A DNA stretch of 64,000 nt from Gordionus sp. m RMFG-2023 (GCF_954871325.1 NC_088776.1:46332569-46396568); one strand, 5' to 3'; shown: positions 45,101 through 60,100, numbered from the stretch's first letter. The notes: generated from the letters alone by a model not told the origin. Program-made: numbers and translations.

Positions 45101-48100
45101 TTTAATTATATTCGAATTAAGATTACATTTGATTGATAAGTGTCAGTCATAATTTTTATTAACTTATGTATATTGCCATTTTACAATATTTTTTTAATAT
45201 TTTAAGCCTATAAATTATAGGCCTAGAGAAAAATTAATTCCAATATATAAATTATTTACATATAGTATTATAAATGACACATCAAATCTGATATCATACT
45301 GGCAGTGCCGGCTACCCAAGTTAGTGAGGAAAGATGTTTTTCAACAATTAAATTTATATTTTCTCCTTATAGATGTAATTTGAGTGAGACGAATTTTGGA
45401 AATATATTAATTGTGTGACTTAATAAAAAAATTTTAAGTAATTGTTCATATTAAAATTAATCATTGATATTTATTTGTTATATTTATAAATTAAATATTA
45501 TTTTATAATGTGCAATTAATAAAAAAGAAGGTTTTATGTATGTGTTTTTATTTTAATAATGAAATATAAATTTTTTTCCCCTATACATAATTCGAATGTA
45601 AGTTTGAATATAAAAGCGTTCAAGCCGGTTTTTAGAGGTTCGAACCGAACCAATGTTTTTATTTTTTGTGAACTGAACCGGAACCTTGAACCTTTATTTT
45701 TATCCGAACCTATATTCGTTTCGGTTTGGATCCCTGGTTATTGTGTACAACCCAAAATAAAAAATAGCCAGTTTTACATATGTCTCTTTTACCAATCTTT
45801 GCACACACAATTTTATATGTAGTTATATTTTGACCAAAATGAATTTAATTTAGTAAATTAAGGTTAGTTTTAAGATTCCAATGATGAAATAATTTATTTT
45901 GGATAACTAATTTAGAAGTTATAGAAAATTATATGAAAATAAAATAAGGCCATTTTTTAATGCCATGTTTTCATTATTTTAAATTATATCTACAACATAG
46001 TTAAAATTTACTTTTCACAATTATTTTTGAATTTTAATCTCAAATGTCCTGTGGAATTCCTTGTCTAGGAGAATATTATTGATTTACTAGAATAAGGAAT
46101 GAATAATTCAGCCATAGCAATTTAACTCCACCAAAGCAGAGAAAGAACCAGTGACAATATTAATAAATCGATTGATCCTGTCAAATCTGTTCACATTGGC
46201 CACAAATGGCTTTAAAATGTGACAACATCCAGAGATAAACCCTTTATAACAAATTAGAATGGAAAATTGCAGATCAAATCTTGTTCATTTCACTCAAAAA
46301 TTAAGAAATAAGACAAAAAGTATATCTACCTGCAACAAAATTAATCATTCCCTAGGACATAAACTTTATGATTAAAATTTTTATACTATAACTGTACTTT
46401 TTAGTTTAATGATAGGCCAAATCTCTATAGACAGTTAACCATAAAAAGGAACAATACTATTTCATAAAGAAATTTAGACTTTCACGGAATAGTCACCAGA
46501 TGCATTTGGTGATGGATCTAATAATGTGGTACACAAGGCAAATTAAGCCTTGATAAATAAAAATTTGAAAAATAAAGTATTTAAGCACTGTCTAAGTCTA
46601 GTTCATTAGAGCTAAAAGACGTTTTCAAATTTTGACTCATTGCATTGCCCATGGGCTGGATCGAGTAATGTCTGAAAAAAATTTATTGGGCGGTGTTATT
46701 GATGAATTCAGATATTTAATAGAAGTGATAATCCATAAAGTGTGTGTTTATAATTTAACCAATCCCCAATATAATAAATAGTTATTTATTTTTTCAATAG
46801 ATATATTTCGGGTTAGACCTTGTATTTAAAAAACGAGGCCAGTCAGCCTTAGCAAAAAATTAAAAACAGACTGGGTTGACCTTGGACGGGCAAAGGCTGC
46901 ACTCCAACTAGGCCGGGCCTAAAAATTTTGCCATTTGCAGATCTCTTTAATACATATGCATTTATTAAAAATTTCATATATTTCGGGTTAGGCCTTGTAT
47001 TTGGAAACACTGGAGCATGCAATCTTAGTATAAAAAATAAGAAATAGGCCGGGCTGGGTACCAATTTAGCTTGTAGGGCAAAAGCTATATTCCAACTTGA
47101 AGAGTCCTGAAAATTTGCCATTTGAAGACCTCTAATGTATATAATATGATGCTAAATATATAATGTATTTTTTAAAAAAAATTTATATCCTTGGATATTT
47201 TAAAAAAAGTCATATTTTTGGATATGCTAAAAAGTTTTATTTTTGGATATGAACTAAAGCACTCACGAATTTGAACGCGGTTTTTTTGCAAATGAATTTT
47301 GAACGTGAATTTATTTAATTTTTTTGCCATTGAACGAAGAGTACTAATGAAATAGCTTTTTGAAAAATGTTTAAATCACTAAAAAACTGATCCGACTCGA
47401 TATTATCGGTTATTTTATGATTGTCACAATATATTTTTTTTATATTTCATACAATATTTCATAATAATAAATGCATAAAAGGAACTAAAATTTAATTTAT
47501 TCTTATTGTTCAAAAAAAATCAAATCAAATTATTTTAAATAAAGAGTTAAAAATGTGTTATTATTTTCTTTGTTAAGTATCAATCATGAAAGGAAAAAGT
47601 CCTATCAAAAAAGGAAAAGGTCCGATCATAAAAGAAAAAGATCCGATCAAAAAAGGAAAAGGTTAAATCAAAAATGAAAAAGTATCAAAAACTTAGGAAA
47701 GGTCCGATCAAAGAAGGGAAAGAGCCAGGTCAATCAAAAAGAGGAATAGTACCAAAAATTTAGGAAAAGGCCCGATCAAAAAATATCCAATTCAAAATGG
47801 AAAAGTACTAAAGACTTAGGAAAAGATCTTATCTAATATAGGAAAAGTACCCAAAACTAAGAATAGTCATTCAAAAAAGGAAAAGTGCAACAAGAAAAGT
47901 ACAAAGTTCAATCAAAAAAGGAAAATTCCAATTCAAAAAAGGAATATCGTTATTTATTTTTTAAAAAATATTTTTCTAAAAAAAATATTTTTGTTGTCAG
48001 GTAATCCTGAAATATCATTCTACATAAAATTTTGGTTATTTTAAATTTTCTTCTAATTTTATTTTCTTACTTATTGCGATTTCTTTAAGTCATTTTTACT

Positions 48101-51100
48101 ATTTTTATCTTTCCATTTTTTATTATTTTTTTTTTGTTTTTACAAAAATAATATCTTTATTTTTCTTAAATTGTCTATTTGTCATTTTTAATTATTTTTC
48201 CCAATTTTTTTATCTTATAACTTTTTATCATTTTTTTATCCTTATATTTTTATTTTATCAATTTCACTTATTTTTTTTGCTTCTTTGGCTCTTAAATCTT
48301 TTCTTATACCCCAACCGGACCCTTATAAATTTTTGTAAAATAATCGCGGGCTGGGCCAGATTCTACGGGACGGGGTTTTTAGGTCTCTGACAAATATTTA
48401 TAAAATAAGATTTTATTGCAAAGATAAGTAATATTTAAAAAATAAAAATATAAAGAAACAAAAAAGGGAAAATTATATAAAATAACAAAAAATAGTGAAT
48501 TGAGAAAAATATAGATATTATTTTTAAAAATATAAAAATGGAATAATGAAATGAGAAGAAGAAAAAATTGAGAAAAGATGAAAAAAATAGATTAAAATAT
48601 CTTTAAAAGTTCGCCAAAAGTAAGGAATAAAATAAGAAGAAGGAAAATTAGATATAACCAAAAAGTTAAGAAAAATGATATTTCAGGATTATTAAAGTGA
48701 CAACAAAAAATTTATATAATATTTTTCTTCTTTGATTGAACTTCTTCCTTTTATGATTGACACTTCTTTTTTTTGATCGGACCTGTGCCTAAGTCTCTTT
48801 GGCACTTTTCCTTTTTTTGGGGTAGGAAACCTTGTACTTGCAACAAGAAAAGGATTTAAAAAATTTAACGAGTCAGATTCAGCTATAAACATATACATAT
48901 ATTTTAAATGAGATGATTAACTTTATGATTTTACACCAAATTGCATTTGCGATGAGAAACGAAAAATATCGTAATGCTTATTATGTTGCCCATAGTAGTA
49001 CCTTTTTTGTGATATTAGTTCAAAGATAGATGGTAAATAAAAAAATCGAACTAACTATTTGTGTTAGTTATCTGATCGGTTTTGTATGAATATCGGATTG
49101 GGTCAGTGAAAAATTTGTTGATCAACACAGATCTAAATTATATTTAGAATTTACATTTATATATATTTTTTTTCAAAAAAATAATTTCAGAATACATATT
49201 CTTTATGTTAAATGACCCCCTTCATACAATAAGACTCAAAGCACTTATGAATGTATTGCCTTGTAAATATACTCTCCCACACTTAGTGGAAATGTGTAGA
49301 GATAAAAATAATATTGTCAGAAAAAATGCTATCTTGATTGTCATTGAAAAAGTTCCAATTAAATATATGACAATAGAGCAACGTTTGAGCCTTTTATCAA
49401 CAGTCATCAATGATCAATATGGTTTCTCATTATTTTATATTTTAAAAATACATCAGAAATTATAAAATTTATAAATATTAAACTTTTTATTTTGCTTTAA
49501 ATTATTAGATAAATGTTACCTAGTATTTGCAATTGTGTAAAAACTTGTGGCCTTCCCACAAATTTTTTTTGAGTTTCCTACTAATGGCGTCACTGCTTTT
49601 CCAGCTTAAGGCAGATCATCTTTTGATAATTTTCAAAGCTAGCATTTAAAAAGTATTTCTATCTAAAATGAGCAAAAAAATGGTATTTCTAAACCAGAAT
49701 TTAGAAAACAAATGCAAAAATTTTTAAGTTGCTCTCAAAGTTTTTATTCCCAGGCCCACACACAAAATTGGTGATGTTAATATTTTAATATTACTAATGA
49801 GAAAATAGATTGTTAAAGAATATGTCAGAGACCTGAATTTCTTTTTATTTCATTTAAAAATAAAAAAAAGAAACCCAGGCCTAAAATAATATATTTTTAT
49901 TTACAGTACCCGGGCTGAGCTAATCAGTTGGAAAATCATTTAATGGAGAGTTTAATATACATGTACTGCTCTTTGTATTCCCCATTGAAACAATCTTATA
50001 AAATATAGCCAGAATCGAAATACTAAATTTTAATAAAAATTCCAGACTGAGCCCTAAAAAAAATGCTAAAATAATCTGGGATTGGCTTGAAAGTAAAAAT
50101 AGAGAAATTTTGGCATGCATAAAAATCAAAATATTTTTTTTGGAATTTTGGGTAAAATTTGATCAAAATCCTGTTGGAGCATTCTCAAAATAATCTTTTA
50201 TAAATATCTTGAGGATCAAAGTCTTTGAAGATTTTTTATTTTTGAACAAATGTTAGGTTCTGCATTAAATACACAATAAAAAGTTATATTGGCGATTGGC
50301 CGATATCTCTGATCGGATTGATTTCAAAAAGCGATGTTGGTATTGTCCAAATAAGCTCAGGTTTTATTGTACAATAAAAAGAAATGGAAGGCCATTTTTG
50401 ACCTTATATTAATTTTTGTATGAACTTGATTAAGCAACATATGTAATACTTATTAGTTGTTGAACAGCTCATTTTTCAAAATTAGCTAATTTAACGGAAT
50501 AATAAGCAAATTTTTTAAATATATTGATTTGGGAAAGTCTATAATTCCTTGTTTAGTTTTAATCCTTCAATTATGCTCTTCGATTTCGATACACAGGGAG
50601 GCGTGTAAGGAGTTTGCCTCATGTTTTAAATTCCTTTATCTTTCCCCTAAATTAAAAGATCTTAAGTTATTAAAGTCGCTTTATTTTAGTTGAATTACTT
50701 TTCCTTTTATACCATTAGTACATTAAGGAAAAAGGTTTGCCGGGGAAATTTTTTATATATAATAAATAAAACTGTTATTTCATAGGAAAGGGACAAAATG
50801 TTTCTCATAGTGTTGTTAAACGGCTTGATTTGAACCGATTTTTAAAAATGATTAACTCAATATTTTATGAAGAAAAATATACCGCAAGTCTGAAGATTTT
50901 GCTCATACATAGTACAAAGGTTTGGACATCTATAGCGAAATCTCGAGATTTAGGCAATATTTTTCTGGCTAAAATAATGAGTTAGCTTTTTCTAAAAATT
51001 GGCTCAAATCGAGCCCTTTAACTAAACTACTACTCAGAATTCCTAAATTTAATTAAGAGTAGACCTAAAATTATTTTATATTGAATTAAACGCTATTAAA

Positions 51101-54100
51101 TATGATAGAAAATGAATAAATTTTTAGAACCTATTAGGAAAGATTGCAGCGCTAAGCTAATTAACATTTGGCTCGGTTACACGGGCGAGAATATAGTTCG
51201 ATTGTTGTCAATGTTAGACATAGAAAATTGCGAAACCTTGGCTGCCGCGCTGCTTAATACTTACTTTAAACATCGGTTATCACCAGTTATCTCATCTCAA
51301 AATGGCAAGCTACTCCAGCTCAACTTTACTAGCTCTAAAAATATCGAATCATTAATATCTCAATTAGATCTAGATAAAAAAACGTATATATATATATATT
51401 GTTTTCTGTTCAATCCATTATTAATCCTTTTGATTGGTCCAATCAGATTCTACAAAAATACAATTCATAGATTTGCACTATTCATATTAGATTATTATTT
51501 TTGAATCGAATAATAAAAACATTATTCGATTTCATTCACCTAATATTCGATTCAATTCGAAAATTAAATTCTTTAAAAATATTTTTTAAAAAGAAAAAAT
51601 GGATTATGAATGTGGAAAAAGTAAAAAAATAAATAAAAACTTCCGCGAGTATGAATAATTACGAATATTTACAAATTATTTTGTATAATTTGTTCACATA
51701 ATATATAACAAATTATTCGACTGATAATCTATTTTCTTTATTCATATTCGATTCGTTTGTTCGCATTTTGAATAAAATCGAATAATTTTTTTGGGTATAG
51801 ATTGAAATAAATATATATTTTTTAATAATTATCACCCCCATTAAATGTAGGGTTGGCAAAAATCCTGATATAATTTTTTTTAAAAATTTATATCGTGATT
51901 TATATTCATGATAACTAAATATTAGATATCTCTAAAAAAATAGTTATAGATTTTTAAAAAAATATCCTTTTAGAGTATGATATAAGTTAAGCTTGCAATA
52001 TAAAGTGTTTAAGAAAATATTTGTTCAATATTTAGAATAATCATGCACAGATCAATCCGATCTGAACAATTCGGAGAGGCATTTTCTCATATTTCCGTTC
52101 TAAATTGCTAAAAATGGTTTGGGAATATGGATGATATTTCTTCGATTTTTAGCGATTTTTTAAAAAAATAAAACATAATTCAAATTCAATGTTTACTTCC
52201 CTTGCATCAATTAATATTAATTTCAAATTTACCTTAAGAATTTTATAGGAGATATAAGCGATATTTCCCATTTTTAGCGATTTAGAATCTATCTCTTTTC
52301 TCAACTAGGTTAGATTCTGACTTTGATTTTAACATTTATTTTAAGACTTATATAGAAATTTCAATTTTTGTAGCGATCTTCTAAATTATGTTAATTTAAT
52401 CATTAACTTTCCCTATTCCAGATTGTTTTTATTTATTAAACCTCTACAAGGTGACCTCTTAAGTGTGACTATTATATTAGGACCAATTTAAAGCGGTTAA
52501 TTTTTTTAAAAAAGCTTAAGTGACATTGTAGGTTTTTTTATTTTTATGTTAATATTAACGCGTTAATTTTTTTTCACACATGTAAAAAAAATAGTCACTT
52601 ATTAAACACGCTGGAATGCTCTCACTCAATTCACTATTACTCTTCTACCAACCCTAAACTACAAAATATAACCGACGAAACTATTAAATTTGAAAAATCC
52701 GACCCCAATCAAACTCTTCCATCGAATGACAAATGTCTATTATCAGAAGCGTTTTTCTATTGGAATTACTTGATAAATAAGCTAGCCAGATACCTAACTG
52801 GTCAAAGTGACGTGTTAATATCACGGTACATGGAGAGTATCATGCCTATTAATATTTCTGTTTTGGTGGATTTTTTCGAGAGGTATGTATTTATTTGCAT
52901 AAATAATAATATATTACATTTGTTTTTAAATACTAATATCGTTCTCTAAATCTCCATCTTTATTCGGAAATTTCAACTTTTCTGTTATACCGCCTTTCCC
53001 ATTTCAGATCCCATGAATTCGTGTTAAATCTGATTCGTGGTTTTAATGTTTTAAAATTTATTAGGATTTTTCGTTTATAATATAATAAATAAGGGTTACT
53101 TAATTTATGGCAATGTTTTTTAAAAAAAAATCAACTGTCTTGTAAAATGATTTTAGAAAAAATATAGACAAAACTTTCGCAGCATTCACAATTATTAAAT
53201 GTATTTGATCATTATATTTTGTTCGTATATAACCTATCAATCAAATATTATTATGTATTTTTGAACCAAAAAAATAATGACAGCAATAATAATATATTCT
53301 TTTTATTTTGAAAAAAGAACATGCGAGATTATATTATTTTCTAAAAAGGGGTGTACCGATAGCACTTTTTGGAGCCGATCCGATATTTTCGATATTAAAT
53401 TGATATCGGCTGATTACCTATCCGATATCATATCTAATTTTGTATTCTGTAAAGATACCAAAAGTTTTAATTTTTAGTATACTTTTTATTAGTTTAACAT
53501 CTATAATTTAACTATACCATAACTTTTGTAATATATAAAATATTTTTATTGTTAAATCATTTTTATATAATAAGTAATAACATTAATCTATATACATAAT
53601 AAGTAATAAACAAATATATTTTGAAATTTGAAATAAATATTTGAAATAATATATAATATTAATATATCGAAGATTTCTTTTTAGAAATACTTTCCAATTT
53701 ATCAGAGATCAACCTGCGGCGATGGTAACTGTCAATATCACCAGCTTCACTAAAAACAGATTCTGAAGAGATTCTTGCACAGTTTTATAAACAGAATGCG
53801 CAAAAAATAACAATATAGCAGAATGTTAATTAATTATTATTTTTTTTTAAAAAATAAACATAAAAATGGATTTCGATTTTATTTATAAAAATAAATGATT
53901 TTAGGTATAACTTTTTTAAAATATTTATAACATTTTATTTTTGTTAAACATTTATATCGGATCTGAAATTTTTATAAAATTGGTCGATAACCGATAATTT
54001 AAAATGGGTGGAATATCGACCCGATCCGATAAAAAATGTATATCCCTATTTTAAACATTTAATAAAAATGTATAGTTATTTTGTCTATTAAAATATATTT

Positions 54101-57100
54101 GATACTTGAAATAAATAATATGATAGATACTGAGAAAAATGAACTGCGAAATTTTGAGACTAAGAAGTCCTCATAGACGCCAACATCATGAGGGCAGCGG
54201 TATCAAATTCTTTTTATAAATTTACAGCTCCCTTATACCCCCTCTATAAAACCCTTATGAAATATTCAAATTTACATAAGGATTCCCATTAAAATATTAG
54301 TACAAATTGGAATATTAAAATCGACCCTTTTGTGACTTAAAACACTTTGTAATTATAAATAGACTTGGAAAATAATATTAAATTTTATTTTGTAAGATAA
54401 GATTTTTATGCAAATTATGATAATTTAATGATTGATTAACATTAAATTCATAATTAACAACAAAAGAACATTTTTCTCTAAAATTGCTTTGTTCTTTGCT
54501 TGTGGTCCTAAGGCTCGGGCCAGCCTCAGTATACTAGTATTAAATTTTAACATCATTTTGAGTTTACTTAGTTGTTGGAGAAGATTTCTTCTAAATTCTA
54601 ATATAAGAGATTGAATTTAGTTTAATAAAAAAATGGTATATATCAATATCACATTTGGCAAATGTCCCACGTGAATCACGGACAAAAACGACATTAACAA
54701 AAATACTCCTAATTTTCGAAAAATTTAAATGATTATTTTAAAAAGGGGGTAATTTTTTAAAATACCCCCCCCCCCCCACTTTTAACGTTTAAATTTTTTT
54801 CTTTCAAAATTGGGTTTTTTAGGAATATTTTTGTCGTGATTCGTCCTGTGAAATAGTTAGTCAAACCTCGGATTCCGGTATAGTTTTAATATGTATCATC
54901 GCAGAGTATAAAAATATATTTATAGTATTTTAGTTAATAGATCAATCACACCATAAAAGGCAAATAAAGGATTATTTTAAAGTATATTTTAACATTTTAT
55001 TGGTGATATGGGAGAATACAGTATTGAGGTATTGAAGGATTAATTTATCGAAACAAAGTGGACATAGAACACTAATACTCAAACGACATATACAAAGTAG
55101 TTTTTGTGCAGGGTCAGAACAGGGCCGGCCATTTCTTTTTATATTCGAAATTTTACTTTAATAATTTAACTAAAAATTCATATTTATATTGCAGTTACGT
55201 GGAATGCTCTTTTATTTCTCCCATTAAAAATAACAATCCATTATCGTCATCGAATGAAGATTCCCTCATTCTAAATAACGCAAAAATAAATTTCGTAGTT
55301 AAACAATGTTTGATAACTTTCCACTTGATGGATAAAACCGAAGAAGCCGGAAGGTAGCTTATATAATTTTTTTTATAACTAACGCTTTTACAATTTTTTT
55401 TAACATAATTTGTATTAATTTTTTTTAAAAGGAAACGACTTTTAAAATCACTCAAAACGCTAATTCCCAAATTGTGTTCCTACTGTTATGATTACACGAA
55501 CACCTATCTGTCCGATGAAACCTGTGCCAATCTCATCCGAACATTCGTTACCTTCAGTCATAGTAACGATAGTTGCGAAAATCAGGCCAACAGTTCTAAA
55601 AATCGACCCTCCTTATCCGCAAAAGAAAGCTTTAGTAATGGAGTAATAGATGCTGCCATGAGTGAAGGCGATATTGAATCTTTACTTGATGAAAGTAGTA
55701 TTTGGGTGAGTATTTTATTTGATAAACCTCAAAAAGACAAATAATCATTTTTATTTAATTGTTATATTTTAAAAAGTAAACCCGTTAAAAAAATTTGTAA
55801 GCTAAAATGAAAATTAAGTATAAACGAATTAAATTTATATTTGAAAAAAATATATCTCGATTATATGTGAATATAATTTTAAAAACATTTTCTTTCCCGA
55901 CACTAATTAAATTGAGTGTAGATAAATTTTATTATTAGAAAGTCACCATGCCGCTGAAACTTAGATGAATCTATGATATATTAATAAATAATTATTTAAC
56001 AACAAATAACTCCACTTGAAAACTAGTCAATATTAATGCTTTAAATGTTATTTCAAAAAGGAAACGCGTTACTTCTTACATTTGAAAAATAACGCGTTAC
56101 TCGTTACTTTGTGGAAATAGGAAAGCGTTTCTCGTTATTCAAAAAATGTCACACGTTACTCGTTATAAAAAATGACTAAATATTACATACAAATTTTCTT
56201 TTTATTTATTATTCTTCCTCATAGACAATAAAATAAAATTATGGAAAAATAATGTATGATAAGATAAGTTCTTTTGTAATAATCTTTTATTTATTTTTGA
56301 CAACAATTGGTTTTCAAAATTTTGATCAGATAAGCTCAGCACTAATTTCGCTGTGTTAAACATAGAGAATTATTATTGAGGATTTTTATCTTATTTTCAA
56401 AAATACTTATTAGAAGTAATAGATGGGAATCAGTATAATTTTGAAGTAAAACAATGACTTTATTTTAAATAGTGGTTCTTTTATAGCCAAAACTTAATAT
56501 GTTAATTTCTTATACAAAGTCGTAAAAGAGTATATTTAAATTATAAAATAAAAACTTAAACAAAGATAATATTTAAAATATATGATAAAAAAAAACTATT
56601 CATATAAAGCGTAATAAATTATAAGGCGTATGTACATTAATAAACCTTAGAACGTTATAAATATCCGCAGTTATTCTAGCACCATTATTAAAACGGGAGC
56701 CTTTAGGGCCCTTTTCAAAATTAAAACAAGGGTTTAAAGATAACTTAGTAAATGAGGAATTAATTAAAAACGTTTTAAGATAAAGTTACGGTATGTATAA
56801 AGAATTTCAGAGACCAAATAAAATCAACCCAATTGGTTACCCGCAAAGAGATCGAGCTAGTCCTACGACATATATTGTACGATCGCCTGGATAGAGAAAA
56901 TACATATAAATCACTTACGAAATAGATTTATCACGAATAAGGAGATTACGGCTAACCAAGAAAATATAAGGGAAAAGTATGCTGATCTCTCAACCAGAAT
57001 CAATTACCTACAACGGAATTACAGATGACGAATGAACATCATGCTAAAATAAAAGAAAAGTTTTCACGTTACCCGACAAGAAACCGAAAACCACCGGAAA

Positions 57101-60100
57101 GATTTTTGCCAAACGAAGAATAATGTTATATTTGGAAACTTTTCGTTATTTGAATATGATATTTATTGTATTATATTAACGTTCTAAGTTTTATTATTGT
57201 ACATACACCTTATATGAATAGTTTTCTTAAATATTATCTTAACATTGTTAAAGTTTTTATCTGATAATTTTATACTTTTTTATAACATTTTTTTATAACA
57301 TTGTATAAGAAATTAACATATTAAATGTTGTTCAAAAAAGAACCAGCATTTAAAATAAAGTCATTGTTTTACTTCAAAACTGATTCAAATTCCATTACCT
57401 CCCAGTCTTAACAAACAAATCTTCTTCAATTTTTATCTTTATCGGAAATTAATCTGAATTCATATTTTTACCTTTAGATGTCTTTTTAGATTTGAGTTGA
57501 TGGTTATCAAGGTTGAAATATTTGAATTAGGGCACAATCTGTTATAGCCGTAGCCAGGAGGGCGAGGGGTAAATCCCTACCCTGGAATGCCTATCCTCTT
57601 AAATATCTTAAGATAATAAAAATTTACCCCCCCCCCCCCCCCTACGCCCCTCCTAACAAATCACTATTTACAAGAATTTGAATAACTTAAAATACCACTT
57701 TAATTAAAAAAATTTTAAAAAAAGGAAACAGTTATATTTATAGAAATCTAAATTAGCCAAAGGCCTACAATAAGTGAAACTAAAGACCTCCAATGAAAAT
57801 ATGTAGGAAATCCCCACATAATATTCCCCTCCCCCTTTTGCAAAATTCTGGCCACACCTATGCAATCTACAGTTACTAAGTGTAGACTTCGTGCCTTTAA
57901 TTTTCTTGTGTAAAAAATGTTTCGTGCTGGGGCCAGGTCAGAGTTAAATCATCTTCATCTGATTCTTTATAAAAGAAATTATAATAGAAAATATAAATTA
58001 AGATATTTGCTGTATAAAATTTAACAACAAAAATGTAATTAATAAAATTAAAATGAAGAACTTTTGTGATTGATCTGAATTAAAACTCAGCTTAAATTAC
58101 TTATAAAATTTAAGAAATATATAATGAAATAAAAAATATTTTTTAGGAAAAAATTTAAAGTAACATTTTGCGTTACCGTCAGTTACTCAAAAAAAACCGA
58201 AACTCATTCATTTAGTAACGATGTTACTTTACAGTACTAATCAATACTTTACATATTTATCTAAATTATAAACATGGCCTGAAGTTTGGCCCACGCAAAA
58301 AGATTTTTAAGGTCTGGACAACGTATGCCTAATATTTTTGCGAGCCAGTTTGGCACATTTTTTTTTAAAATAAGAAATTAGGCAAATTATGTCTTTTTCT
58401 TTTAGAAAAAAATTATCACGGGATGGGGCTGGCAGTTGGTACAAAATTGTTTAATGGGTAGACAAAAAAAATTGAGGGCCAGGCTGAGAAACCTTTTCAA
58501 AAATTTTTTCAGTTTGTGTAAAGAAAAATAAAAGTAGAATAATCAATTTCTGAAAAGGACAAGTAAATTCGTTAGGAAGGTCATTAAGATACTGCACAGC
58601 GTCAAAATACAAATGGCATGTGAAGCTTTTTTATTTCTCCTTAACACCAAATACTAATTGATACGTATAATTAATTAGTTAAGACCCTAGGTTTTGATCC
58701 GTGGCAATTATTTTTGCTAATAATCTTCTAAATAGCCCATTGTAATGGGTACCACCACAATGTTAGTGAGATAATCAAGTTTGTTAATAATTGATTCTGC
58801 ATAGATCAACTTATAGTTATTAATGTTATAATAAAAAAATTTTTTTTTTAAATATAGAAATATAGTGACAAAAACTCTACTGATAAAAAATCGAGCTCAT
58901 TACTTCTCACGGATTTATTAGAGATCATATCCGAAATTATACAACCCCTAGAAAATGATGACCATTTAAACATGGGTGCAAGTCCTTCTCAAAATGATAA
59001 CCCGAGTAATAAATATGATAAGCTAGCTGACAATGCACACACAAAGAACCCGAATATTTTGAGAAAAGCTCTGATCATTTTAAAAGAAACCCTTGAAATA
59101 TATGTAGAGTCTCAAGGAATCAACACCATGAATAACCATTTACGACTGCATAATGAAAGAAATGAAATCGAATTCGAAAGGGATAAATTTGGTCATCTTA
59201 AACAAAATAGATTTGAATTACAGCTTCTAAAACCACTTTACCAGGAGTTGATTGTGCCAGGAATCAGTTGGAATAGTGGAGGTACCCTTTTTCTCTCTAA
59301 ATTTTGTAATTTATTTAAATTAGATATATAAATTAAATATCAAAAGCAAAACTTTACGAAATTTATTTTTCTTATTTACTCACACATAACCAAGGAGCTA
59401 TCAATTTTTTAAGTCAAATAAATAAAAGATTCTTGATTCATCAGGCAGTACTTACAAATTTAAGACTAATTTTCTAATGTATTTATATTTTATTTAAGAG
59501 TAAGATTTGTCTAGGAACTAACTAGAATAATGATTTAGCGGAATTAAGGCTCTTTAATTCTAAATCAAAATTCTTATAAATGCATCATATATATTTTAAA
59601 TGCTCAAAAAATTCATACAAATTGTAAAATGAACCAAACTTCTATTTAGTTTTGAAATAAAATATATGATTATAAAATATTATTGTTAACAACATTCTCA
59701 AATTTTTTTATCATCTAATTAACTCTTTTTTATTGCTACACTAAAAAAAATCTTTCAATTGGTAAGCTGGAAGATAAAGTAGTGTTATACTTTATGAATA
59801 ATACATATTAGAATTATCCTTAGATATGGTAAAATCGCACTCACTTTTTTAAGCAATCTTTGATGGATGTTAATATTTATATCAATACTTTTGAAGGGAA
59901 TTGAAAACATATAATATTAAATCTTTCGATTTTTTTCTTGCTTCCCTTTAGTAATATTTGTAAACTTTGAAAGTTCGTCGGCTAATCGTTATGTCAACTC
60001 TTTTTTCTTTCTTTAAATTTTGTGACATTTGAAGCCAATTTTATTCAAGTTTGAAAAAAAAAATTCCTGATGCATCACTCATATTAATTGTAACCATATT

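Larger units (their letters stand above)
42730..49190 (+). other. NCAPG intron 3, 6.46 kb
   Basis: Filled with hAT remains (43400-44860, 44910-45736), a tandem GGCC repeat (46790-47140) and the large palindrome (47590-48870). In 45745-46780 I see no recognisable feature. Confidence 0.8.
56040..58250. mobile_element. Old element with GTTAC/AACG subterminal repeats, nested insertions
   Basis: GCGTTACTCGTTACTTTGTG and related units cluster at 56040-56170, and GCGTTACCGTCAGTTAC plus CGATGTTAC at 58160-58250. Between them lie two later-looking elements (56439-57379 and 57546-57860). Similar degenerate AGTAACTAGTAGAGTTAC units occur at 17460-17600. Confidence 0.4.

Noticed and set aside
46050-46700. 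Decayed DDE transposase in NCAPG intron 3
   Set aside because: Scattered protein-like words only; no catalytic motif or terminal repeats could be identified.
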